Shown in pieces: positions 52,346 through 63,725 of a stretch of DNA of 64,000 nt. The stretch is from contig JARDYH010000002.1 in the NCBI GenBank assembly GCA_029215795.1, forward strand, positions 16,857,001 through 16,921,000, read 5' to 3'. Below the pieces are notes generated by a model. The model saw nothing but the letters and a program-made list of their open reading frames with translations. It made no database searches and had not been told where the DNA came from. How positions within the stretch are numbered: the stretch's first letter is position 1; every line of letters begins with the position of its first letter. Source of the stretch: Anniella stebbinsi (lineage: Eukaryota > Chordata > Lepidosauria > Squamata > Anniellidae). The position numbers and the translations under genes are program-made.

Positions 52346-52890
52346 AAACCTGGGTTCAAATCCTCTCTCAGCATACAAGCTCACGGGGTGACCTTGGGCC
52401 ATTTTCTAGTGGGAGGGAGGGGGAGGACTGCGGACTTACCTGCTTCCAAGATCCTTCTCCAGCTTCTATACGGCCATGTTGTAGGGCACATTTTTAAAAA
52501 GAGGAGCTATGACCCCGATCTGGCAAAAAAGTAAGTTACAACACACACACGTCGCCAAACTCCATGCTCAACCCCCCCATCCCAGGGATGGCAAAATTGC
52601 TGCCCTCCGCCCCTGTGGGTACGGAGCTACCCCATGCAGCTCCTTGCCTGTCTGAGGATCTGGGAGCCCGCGCCACACTGGTCGCGATCCCCAGGATTGT
52701 CCTGAAACCATGGAAAACCCAGGACATCTACAGTTGCAGTTATCCTGGGGAAAGTCTGTGAGCATCCCCGGTTGAAACTAGGATGCCCTGTGCATCATTT
52801 GAATGCATAGGGATGACCTAGAGACAACCCTGGGATAAATGCATGGTGTAGACATGGCCTATATCTCACCCTAATCTATCTCACAGGGCT
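52346..52890 (+). mobile_element. tRNA-derived SINE split by a MITE
   Basis: Left part (52346-52405): aaacctgggttcaaatcctc, acggggtgaccttgggcca. Right part (52860-52890): tctcaccctaatctatctca, cagggct. The two join in the same order as in the SINE at 31338. The A-box side is missing. Confidence 0.65.
52406..52859 (-). mobile_element. GGCCATGTCTACACC MITE, copy 4, nested in a SINE
   Basis: Ends ggtgtagacatggcc on the right. The left terminus is truncated at ctagtgggagggagg. Inner blocks match 46161-46715 in reverse (ggacttacctgcttc, aaaagtaagtt, atgccctgtgcatcat). Confidence 0.75.
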
Positions 52891-53076
52891 ACCTTCAGTA
52901 GCAGAAGCAGTAAGCCTACATACACCAGTTGGTGATAAACATGGGTGGGAGTTTGCTGTTGTGTTAGTGTCCTGCTTGTGGGTTCCTGGATAACAGTTGG
53001 TTGGCCACTGTGTAAATAAAATGGTGGACTAGATGGACCCTTGGCCTGATCCAGCATGGCTCTACTTATGTTCTGA
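52891..53076 (+). mobile_element. CR1-clade LINE 3' UTR
   Basis: gcagaagcagtaagcctaca, gataacagttggttggccac, atggtggactagatggaccc, ttggcctgatccagcatggc, ttatgttctga. Same terminus as 25205 and the reverse of 2909. Confidence 0.75.
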
Positions 53077-53964
53077 TGCTCCATGAAAGGTGCTCTTACT
53101 CCACCCCTCCCACTATATATGAAGCAACAGCATATTGCATAGGTAATGCAAGAACTAATGACATCACAGGAGTCTTGAATTATATACACTGATAATATCA
53201 TTGGACTGCTCATGTGCTCTTATTGAAGTATGTCAGAGCTGAATCAACAAAGAGATCAGAAACCAGTCTCTTGCCTCTATTAAGTTGGAGGGAAAACACT
53301 TTACAATTCATTTGACTTAACAATTAAATTCCTAGAAAAGGAAAAAGGAGATCATGTAACCTTCTTCTCATTCTCCCTTTGTTACACATAGGAAGACACA
53401 CATCTCCTTCAAGAGCAACATGTATGTTAATGATTAAGAGAGGGCTTTTGAAGGTGGATTTTTTTTCTTATTATTTGAAATGCAAATTCTCCTTGGCAGT
53501 GTGAAAGTGCAATAATTTAATAGATTTGCAAATTGTAGGAGTGCAACATGATGATTTTACTGCTAGCATTATAATAAACTTAAAATAATATCTCAGGAAA
53601 TTCCAGGTTTTGTTACATCTGCAAACCTTCAGCACAGAAACTAATCTTTATTTCCCTCCTCTTATATGCATAAAACATAACCTAAATGATCTGCACAGAA
53701 TGAGCCAATATTCATAACCTGGCAACCAATATTGGGTTTTATAGAGTATTTCTATATGGCTAATGTTTATGGGCATCTGGTGTAGAATATGAATATGGTA
53801 TCTTAAGTATCTGGTTTCCCCTCCCTCTCTTTCTTTTAAAGCAAGTTCCTAGCCTTTATGGCTTCCATGATAAGAAAATATAGAGTCATTACTGGAAGTG
53901 TAGTGAACGTCGTAAGGGTCATTATTTAGCAGCTCCAATTGATGAACTTTGGAGAGGAAAGATA
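53077..53964. other. Repeat-poor unique sequence
   Basis: AT-rich, no transposon features recognised and no exon evidence. Confidence 0.3.
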
Positions 53965-54145
53965 GTTATTCAGTTTTTGATACTATTGGTCATGGCATCC
54001 TTCTGGGCTGTCTCACTGGGATGGGACTTCGAGGCAAGATGTTGCAGAAGATGGTGCTGTTCCACCATCTAATATGAGGAGGCAGTTGAAATCCTGGAAC
54101 AGTTGTTTGGGAGCAGTATTGGAATGGATGAGGACTAACAAACCC
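53965..54145 (+). pseudogene. Highly decayed L2 RT fragment
   Basis: tggtcatggcatccttctgg parallels the IDHGILLG region of 41730-41750, ttgcagaagatggtg the RLQKVV region, and tggaatggatgaggactaac the MDWMRANK region. Intervening RT sequence including the YADD site is deleted. Confidence 0.65.
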
Positions 54146-54179
54146 AATGTTGGAGCGCCATCAAAGGAGTGTTTTATTG

Positions 54180-54510
54180 CACAATCGCTACTGCCCACTT
54201 ATGGATGATCGCACATCCTTTAGATGACATTGTCCACCTCCCGTGTGCCTCCCACTCCTTCCGCTAGTTTTTCTTTTACAAAATAGACCCTTTTTAATCT
54301 GTTGGGGATTTTTTAACGGAATGTGCCGCCATTTCCTGCTGTGTGCAGGAAAAGTGGTGCGATAAAAACAGCCCCTGAATGGGCCACGTGGTTGTTGCTG
54401 CTTCCTCTTTCTCTCCCTGGGTAAAGAGATCATCACTATTGTGGGACAGCAGCAGGAGGCCATAGCGACGGTATGGAAACACGAAAATCCAGCCATCTGA
54501 TGATGCTCTG
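54180..54510 (-). mobile_element. Relic of an unnamed DNA-transposon-like repeat
   Basis: catttcctgctgtgtgcagg and gaatgggccacgtgg are the reverse complement of 23190-23550 blocks. Ends unresolved. Confidence 0.5.
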
Positions 54511-54561
54511 TAAGACAGACATATGTTATGTAACGTGGCTACATGGCTTGTCTCAGAAAAA

Positions 54562-54760
54562 TAACAGTTAAAGGTGCATGCACTATACTAGAGTGACCAT
54601 ATACAAAAGAAGGCAGGGCCTCTGCAACTTTAACAGCTGTGATGAAGAGGGAATTTCACCAGGAACTAACTGCATACAAATGACACTGGCTGAAATTCCC
54701 TTTGCTCTACAACTGTTAAAGTAACATGAGCCCTGACCTGGATTTTATCTGGTCAGCCTA
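54562..54760 (-). mobile_element. Foldback composite MITE, left part missing
   Basis: Retains the tail of the truncated unit (ggtgcatgcactatac) and a full unit TAGAGTGACCATATAC to TGGTCAGCCTA. The missing outer left unit explains the absence of a TSD. Confidence 0.75.
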
Positions 54761-55740
54761 TTCTATTCCAGCTGCTGTTGGAGTTTGTGATGGACCCACC
54801 ATTTGTGAATTGCTGATCTAAAGTAACCCTCACTGTGACCATGAATGTTTGGTAGCTTTTTTGCACACCGAGGAAAAGCCATGCAGATTCTGACTGGATC
54901 GATTTTTTTTTTTTAAAAAAATGTGCCTTCCTTCTCTTTTTAATATTGTTGCACTTTCCTCTGGCATCATTTGCTGGTAATCTCTCTCTCTCTCCTCCTA
55001 CTTCACACTTTTGATAAGCCGTCTGGTCCCACAGCAGACACATTGTGAATCTTCTCCTTCTATGTATCCTGCATATGTTTCATTAAAAGTGTTTGTTTCT
55101 TTAATCAGCTTGAAGTTCTAATGTGCACGGAAGAAGGAGGGGAGGGGTAATGTTTTTGGATTTGACTTGGCAGCACACTTTCCTCAGTTGAATAGCGGCA
55201 TTTCAGTACATGCAGTCACTCAGAGGTCTTAACTTTTTTTTTTTTGCCAATTCATGTGCCTCTCCTTCCAGCGATGGCTACGATTTGCACTGGCACCCAA
55301 AGATAGAAAACAGCCTTTTGATTCGTTACACTGTGGAACTGAACATGAAAGAACAGGGTGGGAGGTGCCAAATGGGAAAAGCAGAAAATGGAATGCATTT
55401 TCACGACGTGTTGCTTAGCAATAGGTGGCACAGGAAAGCTGACATTTTGCAAGAAGAGGGGACACCATCCATCCCACATTTCCACTGGCAAGTCAAAACA
55501 GGCCTTTTGACAAAAGGGAGCCTTAACTGGCAACGGAGAGAGCAGAGCATGGTAACAGTTGGGGTCTTGGCGACATTCCCCTTGGCCACCATCTTCTCAC
55601 TTTAAAGGAGAAAGAAATGGGACAGTTTGGTACAATTCATCAGTATCTGTAAAAAAATAAATTTTAAAAAAATCTTGTTCCCGTTAGAGTTGTTGAAATA
55701 GGTCCCTAAAATATTAGGCTTGAAGGATATTGTGTGATGG
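54761..55740. other. Anonymous sequence
   Basis: No repeat family or gene recognised. Poly-T/A at 54905-54920 and 55232-55244. Confidence 0.35.
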
Positions 55741-55866
55741 AAACCTGCAGTCCTCCAGATGTTGCTGCACTAAATCTCCCATCAGTCTTGATCATTGGAC
55801 ATGCTGGCTGGGGCTGATGGGAGTTTGAATCCATTGACTCCTGGAGGACCGTAGGTTCCTCATCCC
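55741..55866 (+). mobile_element. Foldback MITE (ACTACAACTCCC family)
   Basis: Left arm aaacctgcagtcctccagat, right arm ctcctggaggaccgtaggtt, centre gacatgctggctggggctga. Confidence 0.65.
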
Positions 55867-56834
55867 CAGGGTAAAGGCAAAATCCTGTGAAAACTGGGCA
55901 CACAGATGTTAGGCTGCTGTTAGCCACGAGCTCCAATGGTGATCGCATCCATACTACGGGCAGTATCCGCTACTGCCTTTGCAGTAGTGGGAACAACCGC
56001 TAATACAGTGGGAAGCTAGTGGTTGCAAAAGCAAGCAGAAAGATCAGAAACATTCATTTACAGAATGAGGCAGGTCAGCGGATCTCACAAAAAGGAAATC
56101 CGCTCACCTGTCCCATTATGAAAACAAGCATTTCCAGTGGTTTCTGGGGCTGCTTTAAGATGCGCTAATTCCTGTTGTGCTAGTGGCAGGTCCCACAGCC
56201 ACAGCGGAACTAGAGGAGGCACAGCGGTAGTATTGGATACTGTCCTATAGATGTAAACTGGATTGACTGCTATTCCTGTATCCCTGCAAACTTTAGGACC
56301 GATGTTCCTTTGAGGTGGACTAGGAATCTATAAGAGAGAAATCTCAGAACCCTCAGTCCCAAGCTGCCAAACTCTGGGTTCTTTCATGGAAGATAGTTAA
56401 GCTGCTGTAAAGCTGAGATATGTTTGCAATGTAGATTGGCCCCAGATGGAGGCAACAACCCCATGCGTGTTTGAGGATGTATGCGCAGAGCTCCATTGCA
56501 GCATAAGAGGATGTCTACCCATACAGGAGCATCAGAATACAACCAAGGCTGTCAGCTTTGGATTGCACATTGTAGATCCAATAGTTTGAATACACAGTTC
56601 TGGTTGCCACCCCTAAAAAGGGGAACTAATAGAATTGGGGAAAGTGATTTGTTTTGGATTTTATAGTTGTCTTATTTGCTCCTTATTTTTTTTGTAAATG
56701 TGGTTGTATGTTGACCATTGAGCTCTTGTTGGGCAACTGAAAAACTGAATAGATGAAGTATTTTAATTTTGTGAAGGACCTTTTACATAGTTCTGATAAA
56801 ATTACAGCTTGAGTTGATGGTGCAATATTTATTG
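55867..56834. other. Anonymous sequence
   Basis: No repeat family or gene recognised. Confidence 0.35.
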
Positions 56835-56892
56835 AATCAGAGCTAACAAAGCTTCGGCTATATAAATGGAATAAAATAAATAAATAAATAAA
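56835..56892 (+). mobile_element. Decayed L2-type tail with (AATA)n
   Basis: gagctaacaaagcttcggct, atataaatggaataaaataa, ataaataaataaa: the subfamily 1 end with the outer stem lost and agcttcggct retained. Confidence 0.55.
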
Positions 56893-57510
56893 GATGTGGA
56901 ATCGGCAAAATTTGAGCTCACCAAAGTTCTTGGAATTCCATCTTGAAGCCCATTCCGACTTGAATCCACATCACATTGTGAGCTCTTTTTTCTTTTTGGG
57001 GGGTGGGGGCATGAATATCTATGCATTTTTCCGTGTGTATTTTTCCCCAATATGTTCATCAATTGTAAGAATATAAGAATAGCCGTGCTGGATCAGACCA
57101 AGGGTTCATCGAGTCCAGCACTCTCTCCACATAAAGGTCAACCAGCTGTTGACCAGGAACCCACAAGCAGGACACGGGCACAACAACACCCTACCGCCCA
57201 TGTTCCCCAGCATCTGGTATATATAAGCTTACTGCATCTTTGAAATGCCTACATTCTTCTCCCATGGATTAAAGGGTATTTGTGCAACATTTTTCAAAAG
57301 TACACATTTTTCATAGATATTTTTCAAATGTATGCATGCTGTCGAACTCATTTTTTTTTGGGGGGGGGGCGCAACTCAGATTGCAAGCTAGGAAATATAC
57401 AGACTTTGACTGCACATTCTGTCCTTGTCTGTGTTCAGTCCGAAAGATGTGAATTGGGTAAATTCTCATCAAAAACAATCTGAAATAAATATCTCATTCA
57501 TCCCTAAATG
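56893..57510 (-). mobile_element. hAT-like MITE relic split by a CR1 tail
   Basis: Ends CATTCATCCCTA at about 57506. Blocks match 1006-1376. A CR1 3' UTR occupies 57066-57242. Confidence 0.55.
57066..57242 (-). mobile_element. CR1-clade LINE 3' UTR nested in the MITE relic
   Basis: aagaatagccgtgctggatc, catcgagtccagcactctct, accagctgttgaccaggaac. Inserted between blocks that are contiguous at 1150-1180. Confidence 0.75.
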
Positions 57511-58361
57511 GAGCTGCCATTCATAAAATGCCTATGTCTGTCTTCATACGCAGCCCCATGATTGAAAGAACATTTAATAATACAATGCATATGTTTAGGC
57601 TGTGGCCATGTTCCTTGAGTTGCCAACGAATGATCCATGCTTGGACTAGCTCCCTAGGCATAGTAGGTTAAGCCTTTCAAAAATGTCCCATTGTGATTGC
57701 CTGAAGGATCATATCAGGAATTTTTCCCCTCCCTTGGTTGAGTTTGGAACCCGTTTTTGGAACCATTGAGATAGCAATTGGGAAACCAGGTTGTTATTGT
57801 AGTGAGTAGCACTTTATCTGTATGTTACCTTGGAGCCTAAAGCTTTCTGACCATCAATCAGCTTTAAGTATTTCTGAGCTGTGTAACCATTAAGCTTTTC
57901 ACTGTGAGATTTCCCTCAATAAAAGATGTCTCACTGATGTGGCTGTCCCGTGTCAGTTTGCCAGAACGCGTAAATGCCGGAGGAAATGAGAAACACAACA
58001 CCTGGTGACACATGATGTCACGCCATACTATGTGATTCCAAATTACAGCTCCCAAGATGCATTTTGATATTGCACATGCACAAAAATCCATCTACAGAGA
58101 GCGAGATTTCATACTAGAGGAGAACTTTTGTTTTCGGTTAAATAACGAATTCACTCGGGGTAAATTCACCCATCACTTTTGGCTTGGTTTCTTTTTCTGG
58201 CCATGTGCTGTAACTATAGGCATCTCTAAACAGGAACAGGAAGTTGACTATGACAAACAAGAGGTCCAGGGGGAAGCATGATGCCAGCACATACACAGCC
58301 ATAGGTTGGCTATGTGTGCTACTTTACAGAAAATAGCCTTCACTTTGAAAGGCAGTCAACA
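57511..58361. other. Unassigned, with an LTR-like segment
   Basis: 57930-57960 carries ccctcaataaaagatgtctc, a polyadenylation signal in a setting that resembles an LTR R/U5 boundary. No matching TG start or second LTR was found, so no element is called. Confidence 0.25.
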
Positions 58362-58482
58362 GTCCAATGGTCCAATGGTCCTCTATTTGGAGGCATCCTT
58401 TATTTATAGAGATATTTCAAGTCCAGTTTAAAGACAAAAGAACTCCAAGAAGGGAAAGCAGGGGCCTTAATGTTGCCCTTTA
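58362..58482 (+). mobile_element. Unnamed repeat (pair with 50345-50500)
   Basis: ggtcctctatttggaggcat, cctttatttatagagatatt, gtttaaagacaaaagaactc. Same order as the partner. Confidence 0.5.
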
Positions 58483-58488
58483 ACAGTT

Positions 58489-58917
58489 AAGAACATTAGA
58501 GGAGCCCTGCTGGATCAGACCATGGGGCCATCTAGTACCACATTCTGTTCACACAGTGGCCAACCAGCTGCCCATGGGAACCCCACAAGCGGGACATAAG
58601 TACAAGATCACCCTCCCATGTTCCACCACATCCTGCCTCTGATACTGGAGGTAGCATATAGCCATTAGGACTAATAACCATTGATAGCCTTTTCCTCCAT
58701 AGTTCACTGTGATGAGCTCACGCAGTGCATGCAGAAGGTCCCAGGTTTGATCCCCGGGTTCTCCAGGTAGGACAAGGAAAAAATCCTGCCTAAAACCCTG
58801 GACAGCCACTGCCAGTCTGTGTCGACAATAATGGGCTAAATGGAACAATGTTCTGACTCAGTATAAGGCAGTTTCCTATGTTCCATGAATTTGTCTAACC
58901 CCCTTTTAAAGCCATCC
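58489..58917 (-). mobile_element. CR1-clade LINE 3' UTR split by a SINE
   Basis: gaggagccctgctggatcag to ccttttcctccat, resuming after the SINE as gaatttgtctaacccccttt. Continuous in the copy at 2909-3215. Confidence 0.75.
58701..58881 (+). mobile_element. tRNA-derived SINE, nested, with short TSD
   Basis: B-box region aggtcccaggtttgatcccc, then ccctggacagccactgccag, ggtataaggcagtttcctat-like end. The A-box half is degraded (gatgagctcacgcag). tccat occurs at both junctions (58696-58700 and 58882-58886). Same head segment as 34714. Confidence 0.7.
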
Positions 58918-59204
58918 AAACTGGAGGACCGGGCTCCTGTATCTTTAACAGTTGCATAGAAAAGGGAACCCTGCCCTCTTTTGTATCTGGTCAATGGGGC
59001 AGGGTACCTGCACCTTTAACTGTTGTGATAAGGAGGGAATTTCACCAGGTGCTGCATGTATACAAATGACACCTGCTGAAATTCCCTTTTCTATAGAACT
59101 TTTTGCCTTATTCACTGTGATTAAAGCCATTGGTTTAAGGGGTCTTCTGAATAGGGCCTTAAAGATACAGGAGACGTGTTCTCTTTTCCATATGATCACC
59201 TTAT
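58918..59204 (+). mobile_element. Foldback composite MITE, subfamily B, rearranged
   Basis: ctggaggaccgggctcctgt to catatgatcacctta. The left unit is almost entirely deleted (gaaaagggaaccctgccctc join). A ~58-bp extra segment (59101-59160) splits the right arm. Confidence 0.65.
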
Positions 59205-59747
59205 CTTGCGCTCCTCATAAAAGCCATTATTACAAATGACGAGGGCTTCCTGTAGTGTCCGGGTTGTCTTGTCACTTGGGTGAGCTTGAAATTGATCAAA
59301 CCCTACCTCAGTCCTAGGGTGCTGGAATGCTATTGAAAAATGTCTCTGTCCTGGATTGTTCATCATCAGAGCGTCCCGACAGGAGAGAACAGATGCTCTG
59401 CAAGGGTCATGCTGTCGTGGAAGTTGCTGAACAATTTGCATTTGATGGATGCAGTAATGCTCTGAAAGGAACTTTGTACTAACAAACTCAGGACATAGAA
59501 TGGAGGTCTCCTGTCTATCCATCTCTCCGTAGTTAACTTTGAATAGATTCACACAACCGTGTTTTTTGTTGTTGTTTTGCATTGTTCTACAGTGGCATGT
59601 GTCTTTGCATTCACCTCTATGTGAAGATCTAAGTGGATTGCTATCTTATTCAATACACAGTCTAATAACAAACGAATTTGAGTTCACTAGGCCTGATTTG
59701 TACACCTTGCTGACATTATCTTTGCCAAAGATCAGAGTCTATTTATG
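59205..59747. other. Unassigned sequence
   Basis: The minus strand is open for 128 codons (59582-59196) without a recognisable motif. Could be an old transposon fragment. Confidence 0.3.
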
Positions 59748-59836
59748 GCACAATCCTTTGCATGTTTATTCAAAAGTAAGTTTAAATTATATTAAATGGG
59801 GCTTACTCCCAGGTAAGTGTGCATCGCATTGCAGCA
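59748..59836 (+). mobile_element. Complete ~89-bp palindromic MITE
   Basis: gcacaatcctttgcatgttt to gtgcatcgcattgcagc. The same length and arms as 29563-29651. Confidence 0.65.
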
Positions 59837-59941
59837 TCAATCTAGAAACTCAGTCTTCTGACTTTACATACATCTGCTTAGAACGTGAGCTGCTTAGAAA
59901 GTAAAACTTGGCTTCATTGTATATTAATTCAGGTAAACTTT

Positions 59942-60437
59942 GGCTGTGTCTACACCAGCCTTTTCCCCCGGGATCATCCCTGTGTGTCCTGAGAGCAGGC
60001 AGGAACGACCTCTCCAGTTTTGCAGGATAACCAAGACCTCGGTTATCCCAATTTTCCCCGCAGTCCCAGGACAATCCCAAGGACCGTGAGCAGTGTGGGC
60101 ACCCATCCCAGTTTCTTCCCTCCTCTCCATGAGAAGTGGGGGTCAGCAAGAGGGCAGGAGCCAGGCCGGGGGCGTCGAGGGACATTGGGGTGGGGGGAGC
60201 GGGCTTGGGGCCTTTTTCATTTTTTTTTTTTTAAAACTTACTTTTCTGGAGGAGCGCAATTGTGCTTCCGGCTCCGTCGTTTAAAAGAAAAAGGGCAGCT
60301 GTGATGGACACAACGTCCTTCTTCCCTTCCGGGACATCTTACTTCCATTTGTATGCAGGGGGACAATCCCAGAAGCAGGTAAGTCCGGGATCACCCCCCC
60401 TCCACACACACACACCCCCTTAGGTGTAGAAAGGGCC
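59942..60437 (+). mobile_element. GGCCATGTCTACACC MITE, copy 5 (diverged)
   Basis: ggctgtgtctacaccagcc to taggtgtagaaagggcc. Middle shares ggataaccaagacctcggtt, aaaacttacttttctgg and gaagcaggtaagtccgggat. Confidence 0.7.
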
Positions 60438-61608
60438 TTTGTTAAATCTCAGCTGTTAATATCCTGCTTGCCAAGCCTACAAAAGACTATTGCAGCGCCG
60501 AATGCTATTTTGGGGAATGTTTTCTCTCTTGGCAAAAGAGGCACTGTTTTTCCTGCGTCTTTCACAGGGAGGGGAAGAATTTTGGAGAATTTTCTCCTTG
60601 GGGAGGGGAACAGAGTTTACACATACTTGTTTAAAGTGTAGCTGGTTGCTGAGGGGTCTTCTTTCTGGTTGTTGTTGTTGTTTTTTAATACACATGCATG
60701 GACATACACACACACCGGCACCTGGATGAGCCTGGCAGTTCTTCTTGAATGCCTATTGGAGACCATGTGACCTCTCCCTCTCCAATGGTCATTCAGGAAG
60801 AACTCCTGGGCTCCTGCAAGTTCCAGAAGTGTTTTTTTAAAATAAAACAATAGAAAGAAGACCCCCCCCCCTAACAACTGCCAACGCTTTAGAATGTATG
60901 TGGAAACTCTGTCCCCTTCCCCAAGGTGAACATTCTCTGAAATTCTCACCTCTCCCAGCCTCTTACACCAGAGTTTTCATTTCCTCCCATCCCCCACAAA
61001 ATGCCAAAAATATCGAAAATACTCCAAGTTCAACGTGTAATATCTTTGTAAAACACTGGTTTTCAAACTGTTCTTGGTGGACCCCCCATTTTCTTGAGGG
61101 CTTATCTTCTCAAAAGCCACATTCCATTTTTTTAAAACTGTGTTTTGTTTTTACTGTAAACTGCTTTGAGAGGTTGCTCATGCCTGAATATCAGTAGAGA
61201 AGTGTTTGAAATAAAACGAGGAGTCAAAAAAGCAGTTTGACAATAGAAGTTTGACACTTTTTCCAGCTCTACAATATCTTTTTTTTAGGAGTGGTGATCA
61301 GAACTGTAGACAAAACCATGATTACCATATTCATACCTATGGATTTTTAAAAAAATCTTGTGTTGTTTCTAATTATGTTTGTTTCATTAGTTTTGTTTTA
61401 ACATTTTTGCCTCATGAGAGCTTGAACTACCAAAGGTGGGGAAGATATGATTGGGGGTGGCACACCGAAAATATATGGGGGGGCATACAATCAATTGGGA
61501 CCCCAACAGGTTTTTTTAGTGAGTCATTGGCCCAAGAGCCAACTTTGAAAACATGGCTTAGGTCAGCTGACGCCTTCATAGCTCTTCTCAAACTCTCTTC
61601 TCACCTAT
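60438..61608. other. Mostly anonymous sequence
   Basis: 61045-61210 ends tactgtaaactgctttgaga and aagtgtttgaaataaaac, a worn retroposon tail. The remainder is unassigned. Confidence 0.35.
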
Positions 61609-61640
61609 TTCTCTCTCTCTCCCTCTCTCTCCCTCTCTCA
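61609..61640 (+). repeat. (CT)n tract
   Basis: CT repeats with CCCTCT interruptions. Confidence 0.9.
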
Positions 61641-62018
61641 CCCCACCTTTCTCTCACTCGGCACTGGCTCCGGGTTTTTTGAGGGCCGTTGGGCAAGGCA
61701 CCACCCCATAGATCCTTGTCCCCAGTGAGTCTGCCTTCTCACCACCATATTGCCACTAGTTTCTGTTGCTCCTCCTCCTCTTCCTCATAATTGCTACCAT
61801 TTGCTTGCTTGACAGGTAGAGAGCTGGGGAGCAAGTAAGCGGTAGCATCTCCTCCTCTCACTACCATAATTGTCTGGGCCAGAACGAGAGGCAGGTTGCA
61901 ATTGTGAAGAAGAACAACTCCAGAGGGCTTTTGTCAATGGGCCCCTGCCGGATGGTGGGCCCTCAGCAGGTGCCTGACCATGCCTACCTTTGATGTTGGC
62001 CTTGCTCTTTCTCCTGTC

Positions 62019-62060
<42 letters not shown>

Positions 62061-63204
62061 AAGTTGTGTGCCACTGCTGTAAGGCCATGACACACTTCCC
62101 ACTGACCTATCTCGTTATTTGCAAGGTCATCATATCACTTGCATTACAGTTTTATTACATACTTTCCCTTCTATGTACTGTTGATAAATGATGGGGGTTC
62201 CCCAATCCGCTCATTTTTGTTACTCATTTTATTTCTTCCCTCAAGATCATTCATGTGAATGTTGAACCACTAAGTGGCTTCCAATGAAAGGCAAATACCC
62301 CAATAAACTGATAACGCTCCACCTATTTCCGCCTAATGTTAAATAAGGTCGTTGTTGCTACTTAGAGCTGCCCTGTCTCTGATTTTTCACAGGTTCTGTC
62401 GAAACCCCCCCCCCCCCCGATGTCTTTAATGAAAAATGAGATTTTTCTCACCACCTTGGCAAATATTTTCCCCGGCAGGTATGCTGTCGAACATGTTGCA
62501 TTGACAGCATGACATGGAATCTAAAAAGCACAGAGAGACTAATTACGGGTAGAAAATTACACCAAAAGACCAATTTTCTCATGATGAAAATGACAGCCTG
62601 GTGCCCTGCCTCCTAGCCAAATTGGGCATGTTGCCTGCAAAACATTCTTGTATCATGTTATGTTATGAACCACAGCAATTGCGGGGGGTGCGGGGCGGGG
62701 GGTAGTGGCATGCTTGCACAGTTAGCAGCAAGCTTGGGAAAGCAAGATGAGTTGACAGCTAAGTAAGGTATCACATTAACAGACTGATCATAACCTGCCT
62801 CTTTAGCTTTAGCCCAAGGTGGAGACTTTTCTAGTACTAGCCCAAGACATGTAGCTGGGACAAAGTCGAAAGCTTTTCTCCTCCCCCATTTTCCAGGCTG
62901 TTCTACTAGCCCTACAGACCCTCCAAGATGACTTGAGATCTGACAAGCTAAGAATCAACCTACACATTTCACTTATTGCATGCCATATATCTACATCTAA
63001 ATTAATTACAGTCATGGGCAAGGGAGTTGGAAGTCATACTTTATGTGCAGTGCATGGTGAGGGGAGGGTTATCTCTAAAAAAAAAAAAAGATCCCTGCAC
63101 ATGGTCTGGAACTTTAGAATAAAGTTCCCATTGGCAGAAATGGGAACTTTTCAGTAAAGCTCTAAGAGAAATTATGAGGTACTCAAAATAATGGGCATAG
63201 AACA
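61641..63204. other. Repeat-poor sequence, possible conserved element
   Basis: Apart from the microsatellite at 62019, no transposon is recognised. 62400-62660 is complex and AT-balanced with words such as gactaattacgggtagaaaa. Nothing demonstrates a gene or regulatory function. Confidence 0.25.
62019..62063 (+). repeat. (GT)n then (GA)n
   Basis: GT repeat to about 62037, then GA repeat. Confidence 0.95.
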
Positions 63205-63630
63205 CCATCTTATTTATTTATTTATTTGTTTATTTATTTATTTATTTTTGCAATATTTATATATTGCTCCATATATAAAATAGACTCTGGAGCAGTGAAC
63301 ATAAGAAATAAAACAGTAAAAAGATGAAAATCTCAATAAAAACAGTGGCTGGTCAGTTAAGGAATATTTTCTGGAAAAGAGTTGTTTTCAGGAGGTGACG
63401 GAAGCTGCACAATGTTTGCACCTGCCTGACCTCTAGGAGCAGGGGGTGATCATACTAAAGGCTCTTCTCCTGGTGGACTCCAATCAGGTCATAGGTCCAT
63501 GTCGAACCACCAGGAGAATGCCCTCTGATGACCTCAGTGACAGGACAGGTTGGAAAGGGAGAAGGCGCTCTCTCAGATATCCTGGTCCCAAGTTGTTTAT
63601 GGCTGTGTACAACAACCCAACTGGCTGATT
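63205..63630 (-). mobile_element. Retroposon with (AAAT)n tail, L2-like
   Basis: (TTTA)n at 63209-63249 is the tail in plus-strand view, followed by gcaatatttatatattgctc. The body (ggtgacggaagctgcacaat, ctgatgacctcagtgacagg, ctggtcccaagttgtttatg) resembles the layout of 51990-52345. Family unnamed. Confidence 0.5.
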
Positions 63631-63653
63631 CTCACATCCGTGCACATCTCTTA

Positions 63654-63725
63654 TGCTGCAATCCTAAAAAAACAACACTTACTAGTGAGGAAGCCTCATA
63701 GAATGCAGTAGGACTTCTTTCCAGG
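63654..63725 (-). mobile_element. Short palindromic MITE, degraded
   Basis: tgctgcaatcctaaaaaaac, acacttactagtgaggaa, gcagtaggacttctttccag: reverse of the 29563 family. Confidence 0.45.

Noticed and set aside
59196..59582. 128-codon minus-strand frame
   Set aside because: No recognisable motif; kept only as unassigned sequence.
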